Positions 40,584-51,412 of a DNA stretch of 64,000 nucleotides are shown here, one piece after another (the stretch's first letter is position 1; every line of letters begins with the position of its first letter). The notes under the pieces are model-generated. The model did not search any database. It saw only the letters and a program-made list of their open reading frames with translations, and was not told the DNA's origin. Source of the stretch: Ecdyonurus torrentis. Lineage: Eukaryota > Arthropoda > Insecta > Ephemeroptera > Heptageniidae. A program made the position numbers and the translations under genes. The stretch spans positions 3,655,689 through 3,719,688 of the forward strand of contig OX439132.1 of assembly GCA_949318235.1 (NCBI GenBank), read 5' to 3'.

Positions 40584-42052
40584 AAGAAAGATTAAAAGCT
40601 TCAGCATTATTGAAGTTTTACTTGTACAGATTAGATTTGTGTCATTATTTTGTCCCTGTCAATATTTTATATTGCGGTTAAGTGGCTGAAGTTCTGCTTG
40701 ACTAAGGCTGCCCTACTTGAGACCACTGCTCTGCTTTGTAACCTTACCACTTGGAGTAAGCAATGGTCTTGCATTCATAACATTTGTTATTGAAATTTTG
40801 GAAATTGCTGATTTAATTGATAAATAATTGTGGTACATTATTGCAATGCAAGTACTGTGTCGTTACAAAACTTAAGCAGAGGTCTCCCTATTTTGTAGTT
40901 TAGTGTTGCATGTTGTTATTCAGGTGGCCTTGGATTTATTTCAGCATTATTGTTAACTAAATTGTTTAATTCATTGGAATAGAATTTTAAATTGGAAGTA
41001 TGTAAAATAAGTAATTTTGTTCAAGACATAAATTTGTTAACATGATGATGTGCTGACATGAATCTTTGAGTCTAGTAGCATGCGGGTGTAGGCCATTGAG
41101 GTGCCGAGAAGCCATGCACTCTGTAGGGTAGCGAGTTTTTTTGATGACTGAACCCTGTCAGTATTAGGCCTGTCAGTATGGTCGCAGACATGCGCAGGGA
41201 GATTAACGAAGGCTTAGGGGCCTAGGTTAGGATTTTAGCTGCATCACGGCTAAATTAGGTAACTAACTCATGGCTTCCAGTTAGTCTTTGACAGTAAGGA
41301 TGCTACTTTCAGTTTTTTTATTTTCTTTATAAATTTTTTTATTTTTTCTTATTTTTTTGTTATTGCAGTTTTTTTTTTTCTCTTATAAAGTTCATTAAAA
41401 ATAACGTTGAGGAAATTAAAGTTAGATTTTAAATTTACATAGGCCAAGGGCAGCGGCATTGAAGGTTAGTTAGTTTTGTGATAGGGTTTAGCTTGAGAGC
41501 GCGCCATTGAGGAAGAAAGTAGGTTTAGCATAGGGTGGGTTGCACGGCGACTGCGGTTAGCTTAGCTGAGGCTATGCGAGGCCTTGGCTTTCTCGGCACT
41601 CGAAGAACAGAAGAGTAGAAGAATTGAAGAGACAACCCAATATGATAGGTAAGTGCTGCTGCCTTAAAGTGAATTCGTCTTTAAAGTACGCTCAACGTTA
41701 AAGTATTATTGTCTTCTATCTTAAAGAACAATCTTCATTTATTTTCTTACTTATTATTTTTTTTTTAGAACTTACAATGAAGTTTATATTATTATTATGT
41801 TAGGTTTGAAAGTTTTTAGGTTTTGTACTAAATCACATTTAGAGTGCAAAACCTTATGCATAGGTGCTTTGCTAACTTACACTGCAGGCGTTGGGAATAT
41901 AAATTAAATTTTCTTACGACTCCAACCAACAATATAACCTAAGCTTTGGCATGTCCCTAAGCAACATGAATCAATCAATCAATCAATCAGCAAAAATCAA
42001 CAAACCAAACAGCAACGTTGCGAGTGAGGCACAAAGTGGTGCTGTGTTGCAG
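40009..42052 (+). other. Intron between shared exons and terminal-exon array
   Basis: No zinc-finger exon seen. It contains an A-rich tract (40543-40590) and a G/C- and CpG-richer stretch at 41450-41660 that ends in a strong donor 'gatag|gtaagt' (GT at 41649). That stretch is listed separately as a candidate internal first exon. Confidence 0.6.
41571..41648 (+). other. Candidate internal first (or cassette) exon with phase-1 donor
   Basis: Just before the donor at 41649, the sequence ATG ATA G gives Met-Ile plus one base, exactly the phase the T exons accept. The frame is open back to 41570. A transcript starting here would make a finger protein with almost no leader and no BTB domain, or serve as an alternative leader. 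An upstream acceptor ('ctgag|gc') is weak, so a first exon is more likely than a cassette. Confidence 0.35.
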
Positions 42053-42345
42053 GGTTGACCAAGACCTTGCGGAGAAGTGGACCTTCCTCCATCTTCTCAC
42101 GTGGCCAGCTGATTTGTGTGACCTGCAACAAGCACTACAGCTCGTCAACAAACCTTTACAAACACAGGCTGAGAGCGCACTCTGCGCGACTTTATATTTG
42201 TCCTATATGTCCTAAAAAATTTGGAGCTTTATTTGATTTAAGTTATCATTTCCGTTATCGTCATCCAGATTTACCAGATAAAATACTACGAGAATTTATT
42301 CTTTGCGAGAAATTAAAACAGAAGACAGAAGCTTTCCATACTTGA
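42053..42345 (+). CDS. Terminal exon T1, two C2H2 fingers
   Basis: Acceptor 'gttgcag|GG', junction Gly, 97 residues. Long leader ('GLTKTLRRSGPSSIFSR'). Finger 1 helix part 'SSTNLYKHRLRAH', finger 2 'ALFDLSYHFRYRH'. The linker 'SARLYI' lacks the usual HG..GPF. Only 82 nt separate its stop from T2, with no AATAAA between. Confidence 0.88.
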
Positions 42346-42427
42346 GAAAATTTCTATATTCTAAAAGAAAACTTAACATTTTGTATTAGAAGACTAAAAA
42401 GGTTTGACTCTGCGACTCTGCTTGCAG

Positions 42428-42696
42428 GAGTCAATTTGTCTACCTTGATGGCGTCGGCCGCCGATATTCCCAGCGACCAGGTTGTTCCCTGCCCTGTATG
42501 CAGCAAAGCTATTCGTAAAAATAATCTGAAACGTCATTTAAAAGACATGCATACTGGTAGTAACGGTTTTCAGTGCCAGTTATGTTCTAGAATGTTACGT
42601 ACTGAAAATACTTTACAGAATCATTTATACTTCTGTCACAATTTAAAGTCTCGCGGTAAATTAAGAAACGTACGCAAGAAAGTATTGAATGAATGA
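42428..42696 (+). CDS. Terminal exon T2, two C2H2 fingers
   Basis: Acceptor 'cttgcag|GA', junction Gly, 89 residues. Finger 1 is one residue short (C-x2-C-x11-H; 'RKNNLKRHLKDMH'). Finger 2 'TENTLQNHLYFCH'. Basic tail 'KLRNVRKKVLNE'. AATAAA at 42825-42830. Confidence 0.87.
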
Positions 42697-43089
42697 AAGA
42701 AAGATAAGATATTATATAGAAACATTAAGTAACATCAAGATTTGAGATAAGGAAGAAAGTATATTTTGTTAAAATATTTTGGCGTGACTTTGTTGTATCT
42801 TGTTTATTGTAGTTTTTATTACGAAATAAAATTATTGAAGTTTGAGGAAATTGAAAAATTATTTTTTTATTGGTATATTTTAACTTCGTTGCAAGACATT
42901 GGCTGCCACCATAGCATCAGGCCTTAACTCGAGTTTTGATGTCCGCATGAAATGTTTTTGTTTTTTTTTGTCAGTTTTTATAAAAAGACATGGCGAGAGT
43001 TGGGAGGGAGGGAGGGACGTCCAGTAGCTTAGTTACGAGTAGTATTATAATATCGTGCAGTGCAGTGAAACGCAGCCTCTGTCTTGCAG

Positions 43090-43553
43090 CGTCCAGCAGC
43101 ACTTCTCGCGCTGCCGTGGCGGCGGCGGCCATGCTAGCAGCCCTGCACGGCTCGCTGGGTCGCGCGAACCTAGCAGCTGCAAGCTCAGCCAGCTCTAGCG
43201 GTGCTCCCCGGTGTGGCAGACCTGGCGGTGCGCTCTTGACGTGCTCGCAATGTGGCGCCGGCTTCAGTACTTCAGGCAACTTGCGCATTCACATGCTTGA
43301 TCAACATAGTGGGGTCCCAGTCAAGTGGCACTGCCACATTTGTAATATTACGTTCAAGAACCGCAGCTCACTTCGAGCACACCTCTTCAAATATCATAAG
43401 ATGAAAGTATGGGAGTTGCTTGCTTTACAAAAGGGTCAAAAGTTGCAGCAACAAGAGAAGAAAATCTCGATTGAAAACACGTCTACCTCAAAAACAGATG
43501 ATAAAAATTCTAGTACACACGATGGCGTACATTTTTTGGGGAAATTTTTATAG
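43090..43553 (+). CDS. Terminal exon T3, Ala-rich leader and two C2H2 fingers
   Basis: Acceptor 'gtcttgcag|CG', junction Ala, 154 residues. The leader of about 56 residues is Ala/Ser-rich and GC-rich in DNA, unlike its neighbours. Fingers 'TSGNLRIHMLDQH' and 'NRSSLRAHLFKYH'. A Lys/Gln-rich tail of about 50 residues follows. No strong polyA signal is seen nearby. Confidence 0.85.
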
Positions 43554-44106
43554 GATAGAAATGAACTTCATATTATAATTATTAATGTTTGTAGTTGGCG
43601 CTGGCAGACGCGGCAAAGTTAGCCAATGAGCAAAGACTTTTATGTGGTATTGATTTTTTTATGTGATGTAGTATTAGCTTATGAACCGCTTGTGAAGTTA
43701 GTACGCAGGTTCAAATTCATCCCCACTCGGGGGGAGAGGGGGAAAAAAATAAGGAAGCCATTTTATATTTTACCGAGATTCAGTCATTACGAATTTAATA
43801 ATTTTATTGATTACTATTTATTTTTAAAGTTACTGTAATGGACAGAGCTTATTTTAAATTTATAATTGTATGATATACGATTAACATTTTTTTTTAAAAT
43901 TATGAATAGATAAATGTATAATTCCAAAGGTTAGCTAATAATTTTTAGAGTTATTCTTATATTGCTTGAAAAGCAATCGTATAGATATAATTTAATTGAA
44001 AGATATTTTAATGTTAAATGTATAATTAAAAGATATACGACTACTTTGTTAGTTGATATATTTAGTCATGTTAGAAGTTCCAAGTACGAGTTTTGTCGTC
44101 TTGCAG

Positions 44107-44366
44107 CTGCTGATGGGCAGTCGTGGGAACGCACCACCGTCTCAATTTCGTCTCTCTCCTCGACTCAAGACGTAATGTGGCCGTGCAAGATGTGCCCTCG
44201 CGTATATAGACACAGCAGCAGTCTCAAAATGCACTTGGAGAGCATACATTATCGCAAACAGTCACATTTCTCGTGTAATTTTTGCAAGAAACATTACTCG
44301 AGCAAGAACTCGTTACGTAAACACGTTTCAGTTTATCATCGTAAAACAAATAATATTACGACGTGA
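44107..44366 (+). CDS. Terminal exon T4, two C2H2 fingers
   Basis: Acceptor 'gtcttgcag|CT', junction Ala, 86 residues. Ser-rich leader. Fingers 'HSSSLKMHLESIH' and 'SKNSLRKHVSVYH'. The second resembles the 'NSLMTHIYTYH' type of Broad-complex fingers. AATAAA at 44535-44540. Confidence 0.87.
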
Positions 44367-44848
44367 ATTAGAATAGGGTATATATATAAATATATATATT
44401 ATGTAATATATACATTTTTTTTATTTTTTTGACTTGTGATACTCAATACTCAGGATTTTTGCTACCGACAATACTTATAAGTATACAACACAATACTACT
44501 CATTATCAAAGCTAGAATTTTTAATAAGGAAAAAAATAAATCATATTTCATCGTAATTTTAGTTACGGATAAATATTTATGAGATAGTTATTTACATACA
44601 GTATTGCATTAGTTCATATATATAATTTTTATTATTTTTATTTATATCGTATTAAGAAAAACATAAAAGGAATGGGAATTAAATTTTTTGCATGGGCCTT
44701 GGTCGTGTAATAAAACAATTAGTAGGCAGGTGCCGTGGTTCTATTAGAATCTATTGTATTGGGTCGGTGGAATGATTGATTTGATTGGGGAAAAATAAAA
44801 ATTAGATAACATTCACTATATTACCGTGGTTGTATCATTTTGCTGCAG

Positions 44849-45342
44849 GCATTTGGCGCAAGTCGGTGAAAAAGGAAGGCGCAGTACCAAGTGGGGTCGA
44901 AGGCTTAAGTGCCCTTGTAGAGGGGAGATACGCTTGTCAGTTATGTGAAAGATCTTACAAGAGGAAAGATCATCTGCGACGTCATCAGAAAGATGCGCAC
45001 GGAGCTCTAGGCACTCCTAAAAGTGCTAGTAAGCCCGCCAACGTCACTACCTCTGCCTCCACCCCACCCACAATTGTGCAGTGTACCTACTGCGAGCAAA
45101 CGTTCACACGGAAGGAACATCGTTCTCGTCACGAGCGTAATTTTCACGGAGAAGATGTAGGCCCCTTTACTTGCGTCTTATGCTACAAAGTGTTTAAAAA
45201 TGCACGTAACCTCCATTCCCATATGATGTATAAACACGTGGAGTCAACCAACGCGCCTCGTTCTTCTATAGAAATAGACAAGACTCAAATCATAGACTTT
45301 AAATACTCAGATGGACCTGATTATACGCCTTTCTTACCATAA
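44849..45342 (+). CDS. Terminal exon T5, three C2H2 fingers
   Basis: Acceptor 'tgctgcag|GC', 164 residues, longest of the array. Fingers 'RKDHLRRHQKDAH', 'RKEHRSRHERNFH' and 'NARNLHSHMMYKH'. A Thr/Pro/Ser linker of about 30 residues splits the first from the second pair. Fingers 1 and 2 look like duplicates. AATAAA at 45762-45767. Confidence 0.88.
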
Positions 45343-46004
45343 CCATCATCAATTTCAATTGTTAAAAAAAAAAAAAAAAGTTATTTTGTTTTTGGGAACT
45401 ATTGTATAAAAAAACATCATCATCATTGACCAAGATCATTAACTTTTATAACGATATTCTGGACGAGGGATATTTTTGATAAACTGCCATTCCTATAACT
45501 TTTTTATGTATATTATGTAGTACTGACATACAAACTGATCTTTGAAGCTAATGTAATAGCTACGTAAAGTCTGATTTTTAATTTTGAAATGATTTTTTTT
45601 TCCTTCGTATAATATTACAAGAATATAATTAATTATACTTAAATATATATATAAAAAAAAAAAAAAAATTAGCTGAATGATTAAGGTTGAAAGAGATTGT
45701 TTTCTTTTTGTGTTTGTATAATGCACGAAGCTGGTATTGTGAATAAGGGAATTATTAAGTGAATAAAGTATATTAAACTGAATGGATAAAAATACATATA
45801 TTTTAAATGACTTTGTAACTCCTTTTCCTATATAAAAATTAAAGCAATGTTTGTTTTCATTATTATTATTGATAAGTAGGTTTCTTAGATTATGAATTTA
45901 TTGCACTAGGCAGGGTGAGAGGTATTATACGTCCCGGTTATAGTTGGTAATACTAGTAACTAAAATTGCATTGAAGTTGACGCCTACTGTATATGATTTT
46001 ACAG

Positions 46005-46240
46005 GATGCGAGGCTGAAAACACAGGAACGAAGCTATTTTCATGCCACTTCTGCCCAAATAGGTTTTATGCAAACATTAGTGGACTACGCAAACACATAA
46101 GAAATCTACATGGCAAAGACTCTATGCCAGTTTACTGTTTAATTTGCAATAAAATGTTGAAGAATAAAATGAGCTATCAGTGGCATATTACGTATTGTAA
46201 TAAACATATAAAACTAGTGGAAGCAAAGGAAAACCAATAA
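46005..46240 (+). CDS. Terminal exon T6, C2H2 plus C2HC finger
   Basis: Acceptor 'ttttacag|GA', 78 residues. Finger 1 has x13 before the first His ('ISGLRKHIRNLH'). Finger 2 is 'MSYQWHITYC', where Cys may replace the last His. AATAAA at 46236-46241 overlaps the stop codon. Confidence 0.85.
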
Positions 46241-46372
46241 AAACATTATCAAAGTACGCTTTTTGTTTTGTTTAGTTACATGCGATTATCCAAGCTTTTG
46301 AAATTTTTGAAAAAATAAATAAATGAAAGTTGAAGATATTTTGAGTTGAATTTAGTTAATTTTATTTTGCAG

Positions 46373-46620
46373 GCTTGGTACTACACGTCAACAGGGGTTC
46401 AAGGGGTTTGACTCGTAGTCTTGAAGCTGCATTACAATTCCGCTGCAACGAGTGTTGGTTAACTTATAGTAGAAGAGAAGATTTAAGACGACATATGAAA
46501 AATATTCATGGGAACCATGCAGGGCCATTTGCGTGCCATGCTTGTAATAGACTTTATAAAAATAAGAATTCTCTCAGTTCTCATATAAGTCAAACACATA
46601 AAAACATTGCGCCTATTTAA
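46373..46620 (+). CDS. Terminal exon T7, two C2H2 fingers
   Basis: Acceptor 'ttttgcag|GC', 82 residues. Fingers 'RREDLRRHMKNIH' and 'NKNSLSSHISQTH'. Canonical linker 'GNHAGPFAC'. The first AATAAA downstream (46677-46682) lies inside a foldback insertion. Confidence 0.88.
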
Positions 46621-46640
46621 TTAAGTTTTTTATTGCATTA

Positions 46641-46767
46641 AAGGCGTGTTCACACGGAACAATGGTTGCACTGTGCAATAAATATGATTGCATGAAAATG
46701 TAATAGTGATTGCATGCAATCAAGTATATTGCTCAATGAAAAATATCGTACCGTGTGAACACACCTT
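46641..46767. mobile_element. Small foldback element between T7 and T8
   Basis: Ends 'aaggcgtgttcacacgg' and 'ccgtgtgaacacacctt' are inverted repeats matching at 16 of 17 positions. Inside are palindromic 'attgcatg' words. About 127 bp. Confidence 0.85.
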
Positions 46768-47055
46768 TGTGAGTTAATTTGTGATATAACGACTGCCGCA
46801 GTAGGCGGTGGCTCGCAGACAAAACACTTCTCATGCTAGTTTTATGCAAGATCTAAATATTATTCTTCAAGTTTAGCATGTAAAGAATACTCCTTATACA
46901 TATTTGTTTTTATATTTTTATAATATTTTAAATATACGAAGACATGTTAATTTTAAAGTATTAATGACATCGTATGAAAAAAAAAAAAAAAAAAAAAAAA
47001 AAATCCATATATTCCAAGTTGGTCTGAGCGCTTGCTTTTATCGTGATGATTCCAG

Positions 47056-47282
47056 GCGGTGGCGAAAAGCAGGGGTGGTTCAACCCGCCGCCTACCATAG
47101 AAGAAAAGCCATTTCGCTGCAACCTCTGCCATAAAAGTTTTAAACGTAAACGTAATTTAAGTGAACATGAACGTAATGTCCACATACCAGCCGCTCCTTT
47201 AATTTGTTCTCATTGTAATAAACCTTTTAAAAACCCAAGTAGTCTAAGGGGTCATATATTTGTCGCACATAAAAATAAATAA
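47056..47282 (+). CDS. Terminal exon T8, two C2H2 fingers
   Basis: Acceptor 'gattccag|GC', 75 residues. Leader 'GGGEKQGWFNPPP'. Fingers 'RKRNLSEHERNVH' and 'NPSSLRGHIFVAH', linker 'IPAAPLIC'. AATAAA at 47274-47279 is within the last codons before the stop. Confidence 0.88.
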
Positions 47283-47591
47283 ATATTTCAAAGTGATAGA
47301 GCCCTGACATTCAATAGATATCGTTCGATACATTTGTTTTATTGTTACTCAGTAACAAAAGTTTTCTAATTATGCTGAGATTATAGTTATAAATGACATT
47401 ATTATTTATTATGTTCTATATGGATGTTCTCGAATTTAATTTGTAATTAAAAGTAAATTGATAATTTATTTACAAAATAAAACGATGGATTGTTATTTAC
47501 TACGTTGCTCCTTTAATTGGTGTTATTTATGTTGGTCAGAGGGACAATATAAGCTGGGTACTGAACTGATAGGTGCCCCATAATTTTGCAG

Positions 47592-47848
47592 GCGTTGTGG
47601 CTACGTACCACGCAGGAGTGTCCCACCGAGGACTCGACGAGGTTTCTTGGACCGCCCCCACCAAGCAGTTCTCTTGCGGAATATGCCCTAAATCATTTGG
47701 CAGTAAAAGCCGCCTTAATGATCACGTTAAATATGTACACGGACCCTCGGAGGGGTTGACTTGCGATTTCTGTCACAGAGTTTATAAACATTATAATAGT
47801 TTGCGTAAACACGTCTGGCAAGCTCATAGAGAGAGAAAAGATAATTAA
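47592..47848 (+). CDS. Terminal exon T9, two C2H2 fingers
   Basis: Acceptor 'ttttgcag|GC', 85 residues. Fingers 'SKSRLNDHVKYVH' and 'HYNSLRKHVWQAH', linker 'GPSEGLTC'. AATAAA at 47866-47871, 18 bases after the stop. Confidence 0.88.
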
Positions 47849-48014
47849 AAATATAAATTGTGATTAATAAATGAAGTTATTTTGGATTGATGTTAGATTT
47901 TAATTGATTTTTAATAAATTATTATTATTATATAAATTTTGTTTGTGTCATTGATTGATTAATACTTGGAATAGGAAGATATAGTTTATTGAGGGTTATG
48001 TGTACGTTTTTCAG

Positions 48015-48280
48015 GCTGGATGCGGGTTGCTCCAGCGGCATTTGAATTTCGTCCTGGCCGCGGGTCGAGCAAGCCATTCGTATGCAAGTATTGTCGGAAG
48101 ACGTTCACTCGCAAAGACAATCTCTTCGAACATATTCATAACGTACATCAGAAGTCGTCACCGGTCATTTGTTGTTATTGTAATAAAGCATTCAAACATG
48201 ACCGTAGTTTGCGAGGACATGTTTATAAAAATCATCCGGAATTTGCGAGGAAAAGAACTCGATCACAATTATTATCATAA
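48015..48280 (+). CDS. Terminal exon T10, two C2H2 fingers
   Basis: Acceptor 'gtttttcag|GC', 88 residues. Fingers 'RKDNLFEHIHNVH' and 'HDRSLRGHVYKNH'. Close to T8 in the second helix. Basic tail 'ARKRTRSQLLS'. AATAAA at 48384-48389. Confidence 0.88.
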
Positions 48281-48488
48281 TAGTTATTCTAAATTGTAGT
48301 TTTATTTTTGTACCAAATATTAGATTAATTTTGTTAGATTTAATTTATTTTAGTTAATTTTTTGTTAAGTTAATGTTATAAACAATAAATTAATTTCAAA
48401 ATAAATATGATTATTAAAAAAAAAAAAAAAAGAAAAAAATGCATAATTCATGGTTTTGGGCGATAATTTTATTTATCGTTTCTTGCAG

Positions 48489-48727
48489 GACTCCACTACT
48501 TATGGCATGCTAGCGCCACACCCGAGGCTGCTGATATCGTTTGTAAATGGTGTAGAAAAATTTTCCCAACTGCAGTCGCTCTTAGGCGACATGAACGTAA
48601 CATACATGAGATGGCTAGACCCATGAGGTGTAAATTTTGTGACAAAATATTTCGTCATCGTAATAGTTTATCGGGACATATTTCTAAATCTCATAAGGAT
48701 CATTTACTATTAGAAGCAAAACCTTAA
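48489..48727 (+). CDS. Terminal exon T11, two C2H2 fingers
   Basis: No ATG-led ORF; found from acceptor 'tcttgcag|GA' and frame. 79 residues. Leader 'GLHYLWHASATPEAADI'. Fingers 'TAVALRRHERNIH' and 'HRNSLSGHISKSH', linker 'EMARPMRC'. AATAAA at 48765-48770. Confidence 0.87.
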
Positions 48728-48908
48728 TTTGTCTTTATATTTCTCGTTTCATGTTATGTATTATAATAAAAAAAATATGTAACATAAATTATTTTTTATT
48801 ATTTAAAAACATACCAAAGAAAACAAGTACGTTTCCGTGACACATTTCTAATAAACATACACCAAATAAATGAGATTAACTGAGGTTTATTTCTGTCTGA
48901 TTTTTCAG

Positions 48909-49153
48909 ACGACGTTACGAAGGCGAGATTTCGTAGCGAAGAAAGACAAAAATTATTTACTTGCTTCCTCTGCTCGAAAAGTTATCGTTGGATAAATGGC
49001 CTGCACGAACACAACAGGAACATACATCGTAATCAAGAGCTCGTCTGTCGTTGTCACGTATGCGGCAAAATTTTCAAGAATCCAAAGTCATTAAATACGC
49101 ATAAAAAGTCGTTACATGGCATTAGCAAGAGAGATAGAAGAACTGTAACATAG
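48909..49153 (+). CDS. Terminal exon T12, two C2H2 fingers
   Basis: Acceptor 'gatttttcag|AC', junction Asp, 81 residues, no internal long ATG ORF. Fingers 'WINGLHEHNRNIH' and 'NPKSLNTHKKSLH'. Linker 'RNQELVCRC' replaces GPF. No AATAAA seen before T13. Confidence 0.86.
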
Positions 49154-49305
49154 GGGGAAAAAATGTGATGTTACTGCACTTTCAAATTATACTATTTTTT
49201 ATGTAGTGATATAATTTATTATTTTTTTTAATAGAACTATATTTCGTAATGTTATTAAATATACCGTTTTAAAAATGTAAGACAAATTTTCATATTATTT
49301 TGCAG

Positions 49306-49532
49306 GGCTTGGGACGCTAACCACCGAGTCGCAAGTGGCTAACAGAATTTATAAATGTCAGTTTTGTCCGGCTAAAAGTTATAATTGGAAACACGATCTT
49401 CAACGACATGAAAAAAATGCTCATGGGACAGACTTAGGACCATTTTCATGTAGTATTTGTAAACGATTATTTAAAAATAGAAATACACTAAACCGACATA
49501 TCAAATGGGGACACACTAGTCAATCTACTTAG
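49306..49532 (+). CDS. Terminal exon T13, two C2H2 fingers
   Basis: Acceptor 'ttttgcag|GG', 75 residues. Finger 1 has x13 ('NWKHDLQRHEKNAH'). Finger 2 'NRNTLNRHIKWGH'. Linker 'GTDLGPFSC'. Near-duplicate of T14, including the leader and the intron end 'aaatgtaagacaa'. AATAAA at 49560-49565. Confidence 0.9.
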
Positions 49533-49757
49533 TAAATTCTTAGGTCTGCTCGATTAGAAAATAAACATGTCAGCTGTGTACTGTGTGTACATTATTATTA
49601 TTTGTTACTGTATTGCAATATTGGTGACACGTTTATAACCTGTAGTAAACGACTCATCTACTTCACCTATTGCATAACTAATTGCGATGAATTAATAACA
49701 AATACTTAATAATTTTCGTTTCCAAATGTAAGACAATTTTTTCGTATTATTTTGCAG

Positions 49758-49981
49758 GGTATGGGACGTTTACCGCAGAATCACAAGTGGCTAACCGAAT
49801 TTATAAATGTCAGTTTTGCCCAAATAAAAGTTATAACTGGAAACAAGATCTACTGCGGCACGAAAGAAACGCTCATGGAACAGATGTGGGACCGTTTTCT
49901 TGTGTCATATGCAAAAGATTATTTAAAAATAGGAATACTTTATATCAACATACGAAACAAAGGCACTCCGATCTCTCTTAA
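49758..49981 (+). CDS. Terminal exon T14, two C2H2 fingers
   Basis: Acceptor 'ttttgcag|GG', 74 residues. Finger 1 'NWKQDLLRHERNAH' (x13). Finger 2 'NRNTLYQHTKQRH'. Linker 'GTDVGPFSC'. Sister of T13; the two differ mainly in helix positions. AATAAA at 50113-50118. Confidence 0.9.
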
Positions 49982-50183
49982 GTCTAATTATTGTTAGTTA
50001 TTTCATTCACGTGTAAAAACTATTTCATCGTGTATTATTATTTTAGTGTAATTGTATTTTAAGTACGGCTGTGACAAAAACTAATTTATAATTATTAAGT
50101 CAAAAAAAATATAATAAATTAACCCTTTCAAATAAAATTAAAAATAAATAAATTTTGAAATATTGTAATTACTGATTTTTCAG

Positions 50184-50440
50184 GCCTCCCAGTGCGTGGT
50201 GAAGAGGCACAGAAAAATTTGAGCCAATTGCGGTGCAAGTTTTGTTACAAAAGTTTTAATTCTAAGAGAAATGTTCGTCGTCATGAAACAAATACTCATG
50301 GTTCCGATGTAGGTCCTTTCTCGTGTACTTTCTGCGGGAGGATGTGTAAAAATTGGAATAGTCTGTACCAACATACGAGAAGTGCACACCCGGGAGCCAG
50401 TGTACCGAGCAGTATTAATGCTGTTAATAGACAATCTTAG
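50184..50440 (+). CDS. Terminal exon T15, two C2H2 fingers
   Basis: Acceptor 'gatttttcag|GC', 85 residues. Fingers 'SKRNVRRHETNTH' and 'NWNSLYQHTRSAH'. Linker 'GSDVGPFSC' groups it with T16-T18. The tail 'PGASVPSSI' parallels T16's 'PGAPVPCRT'. Confidence 0.89.
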
Positions 50441-50550
50441 TAGCTATCTTAATTGTTAAATGCAGTTATAAATATTTGTATTATACACTAAAAAGTTAAT
50501 TAAAAAAAAAAAGATTTGAAACTGATATAAGTTTTATCGTAATTTTTCAG

Positions 50551-50791
50551 GTAGCGGTACACAGGTTCAAGATGATAGTGCGTTTTATTGCTACTTTTGC
50601 AATAAAAAATATAGTGCTAAGCGAAATCTACTGAGACACGAAAGAAACATGCATGGTTCAGATGTAGGGCCTTTCTCGTGCTCGTTATGTGGTAAAATTT
50701 GTAAAAATTGGAACTGTCTTTATCAACATATGAAAAATGCTCACCCGGGTGCACCGGTTCCGTGCAGAACCTCTATTAAAAGATCGACGTC

Positions 50792-50798
<7 letters not shown>
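50551..50798 (+). CDS. Terminal exon T16, two C2H2 fingers
   Basis: Acceptor 'aatttttcag|GT', junction Gly, 82 residues, no ATG-led ORF. Leader 'GSGTQVQDDSAF'. Fingers 'AKRNLLRHERNMH' and 'NWNCLYQHMKNAH'. Duplicate of T17. Only 81 nt, largely A, follow before T17, with no AATAAA. Confidence 0.88.
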
Positions 50799-50826
<28 letters not shown>

Positions 50827-50879
50827 CAACTATTTATTAATAATTATAAACTGATATAAGTTTTATCGTAATTTTTCAG

Positions 50880-51118
50880 GTAGCGGTACACAGGTTCAAG
50901 ATAGTGAGTTTTATTGCTATATTTGCTACAAAAATTTTAGTGCTAAACGAAATCTACTGAGACACGAAAGAAATATGCATGGTTCAGATGTAGGTCCTTT
51001 CACGTGCTCGTTATGTGGAAGAATTTTTAAAAATTGGAACTGTCTTTATCAACATACAAAAAATGTACACCGTTCCGTTAATGTTCCGTGCACCACCACT
51101 GTTCAAAGATCGTCGTAG
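50880..51118 (+). CDS. Terminal exon T17, two C2H2 fingers
   Basis: Same leader start 'GSGTQVQD' and same 3' intron sequence as T16. 79 residues. Fingers 'AKRNLLRHERNMH' (helix identical to T16) and 'NWNCLYQHTKNVH'. Only 73 nt separate it from T18, with ATTAAA but no AATAAA. Confidence 0.88.
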
Positions 51119-51191
51119 CTTTTAAAAATTAAAAAATTAAATTTTCAACGATTTATTATTATATATAAACTGATGTATCGTAATTTTCCAG

Positions 51192-51412
51192 GTAGCGGGA
51201 CGTGTAAACAAGATAACATATATAGTTGCAAGTTATGTATGCGACAATTTAATGCAAAACGTAATCTACTTTGTCATGAAAAAAATAGTCATGGTTCTGA
51301 TGTCGGACCTTTTATATGTTCATTTTGTCAAAGATTATTTAAAAATTGGCTCGGCCTTTATAGGCATACTAAAAGTTTACATCATGTTCACATCAGGTGT
51401 ACTAAATCCTAA
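51192..51412 (+). CDS. Terminal exon T18, two C2H2 fingers
   Basis: Acceptor 'attttccag|GT', 73 residues. Leader 'GSGTCKQDN'. Fingers 'AKRNLLCHEKNSH' and 'NWLGLYRHTKSLH'. Third member of the T16-T18 duplication. AATAAA at 51516-51521 may serve all three. Confidence 0.89.

Noticed and set aside
42971..43288. 105-aa minus-strand ORF opposite T3
   Set aside because: Antisense shadow of the GC-rich Ala-coding leader; no recognisable domain.
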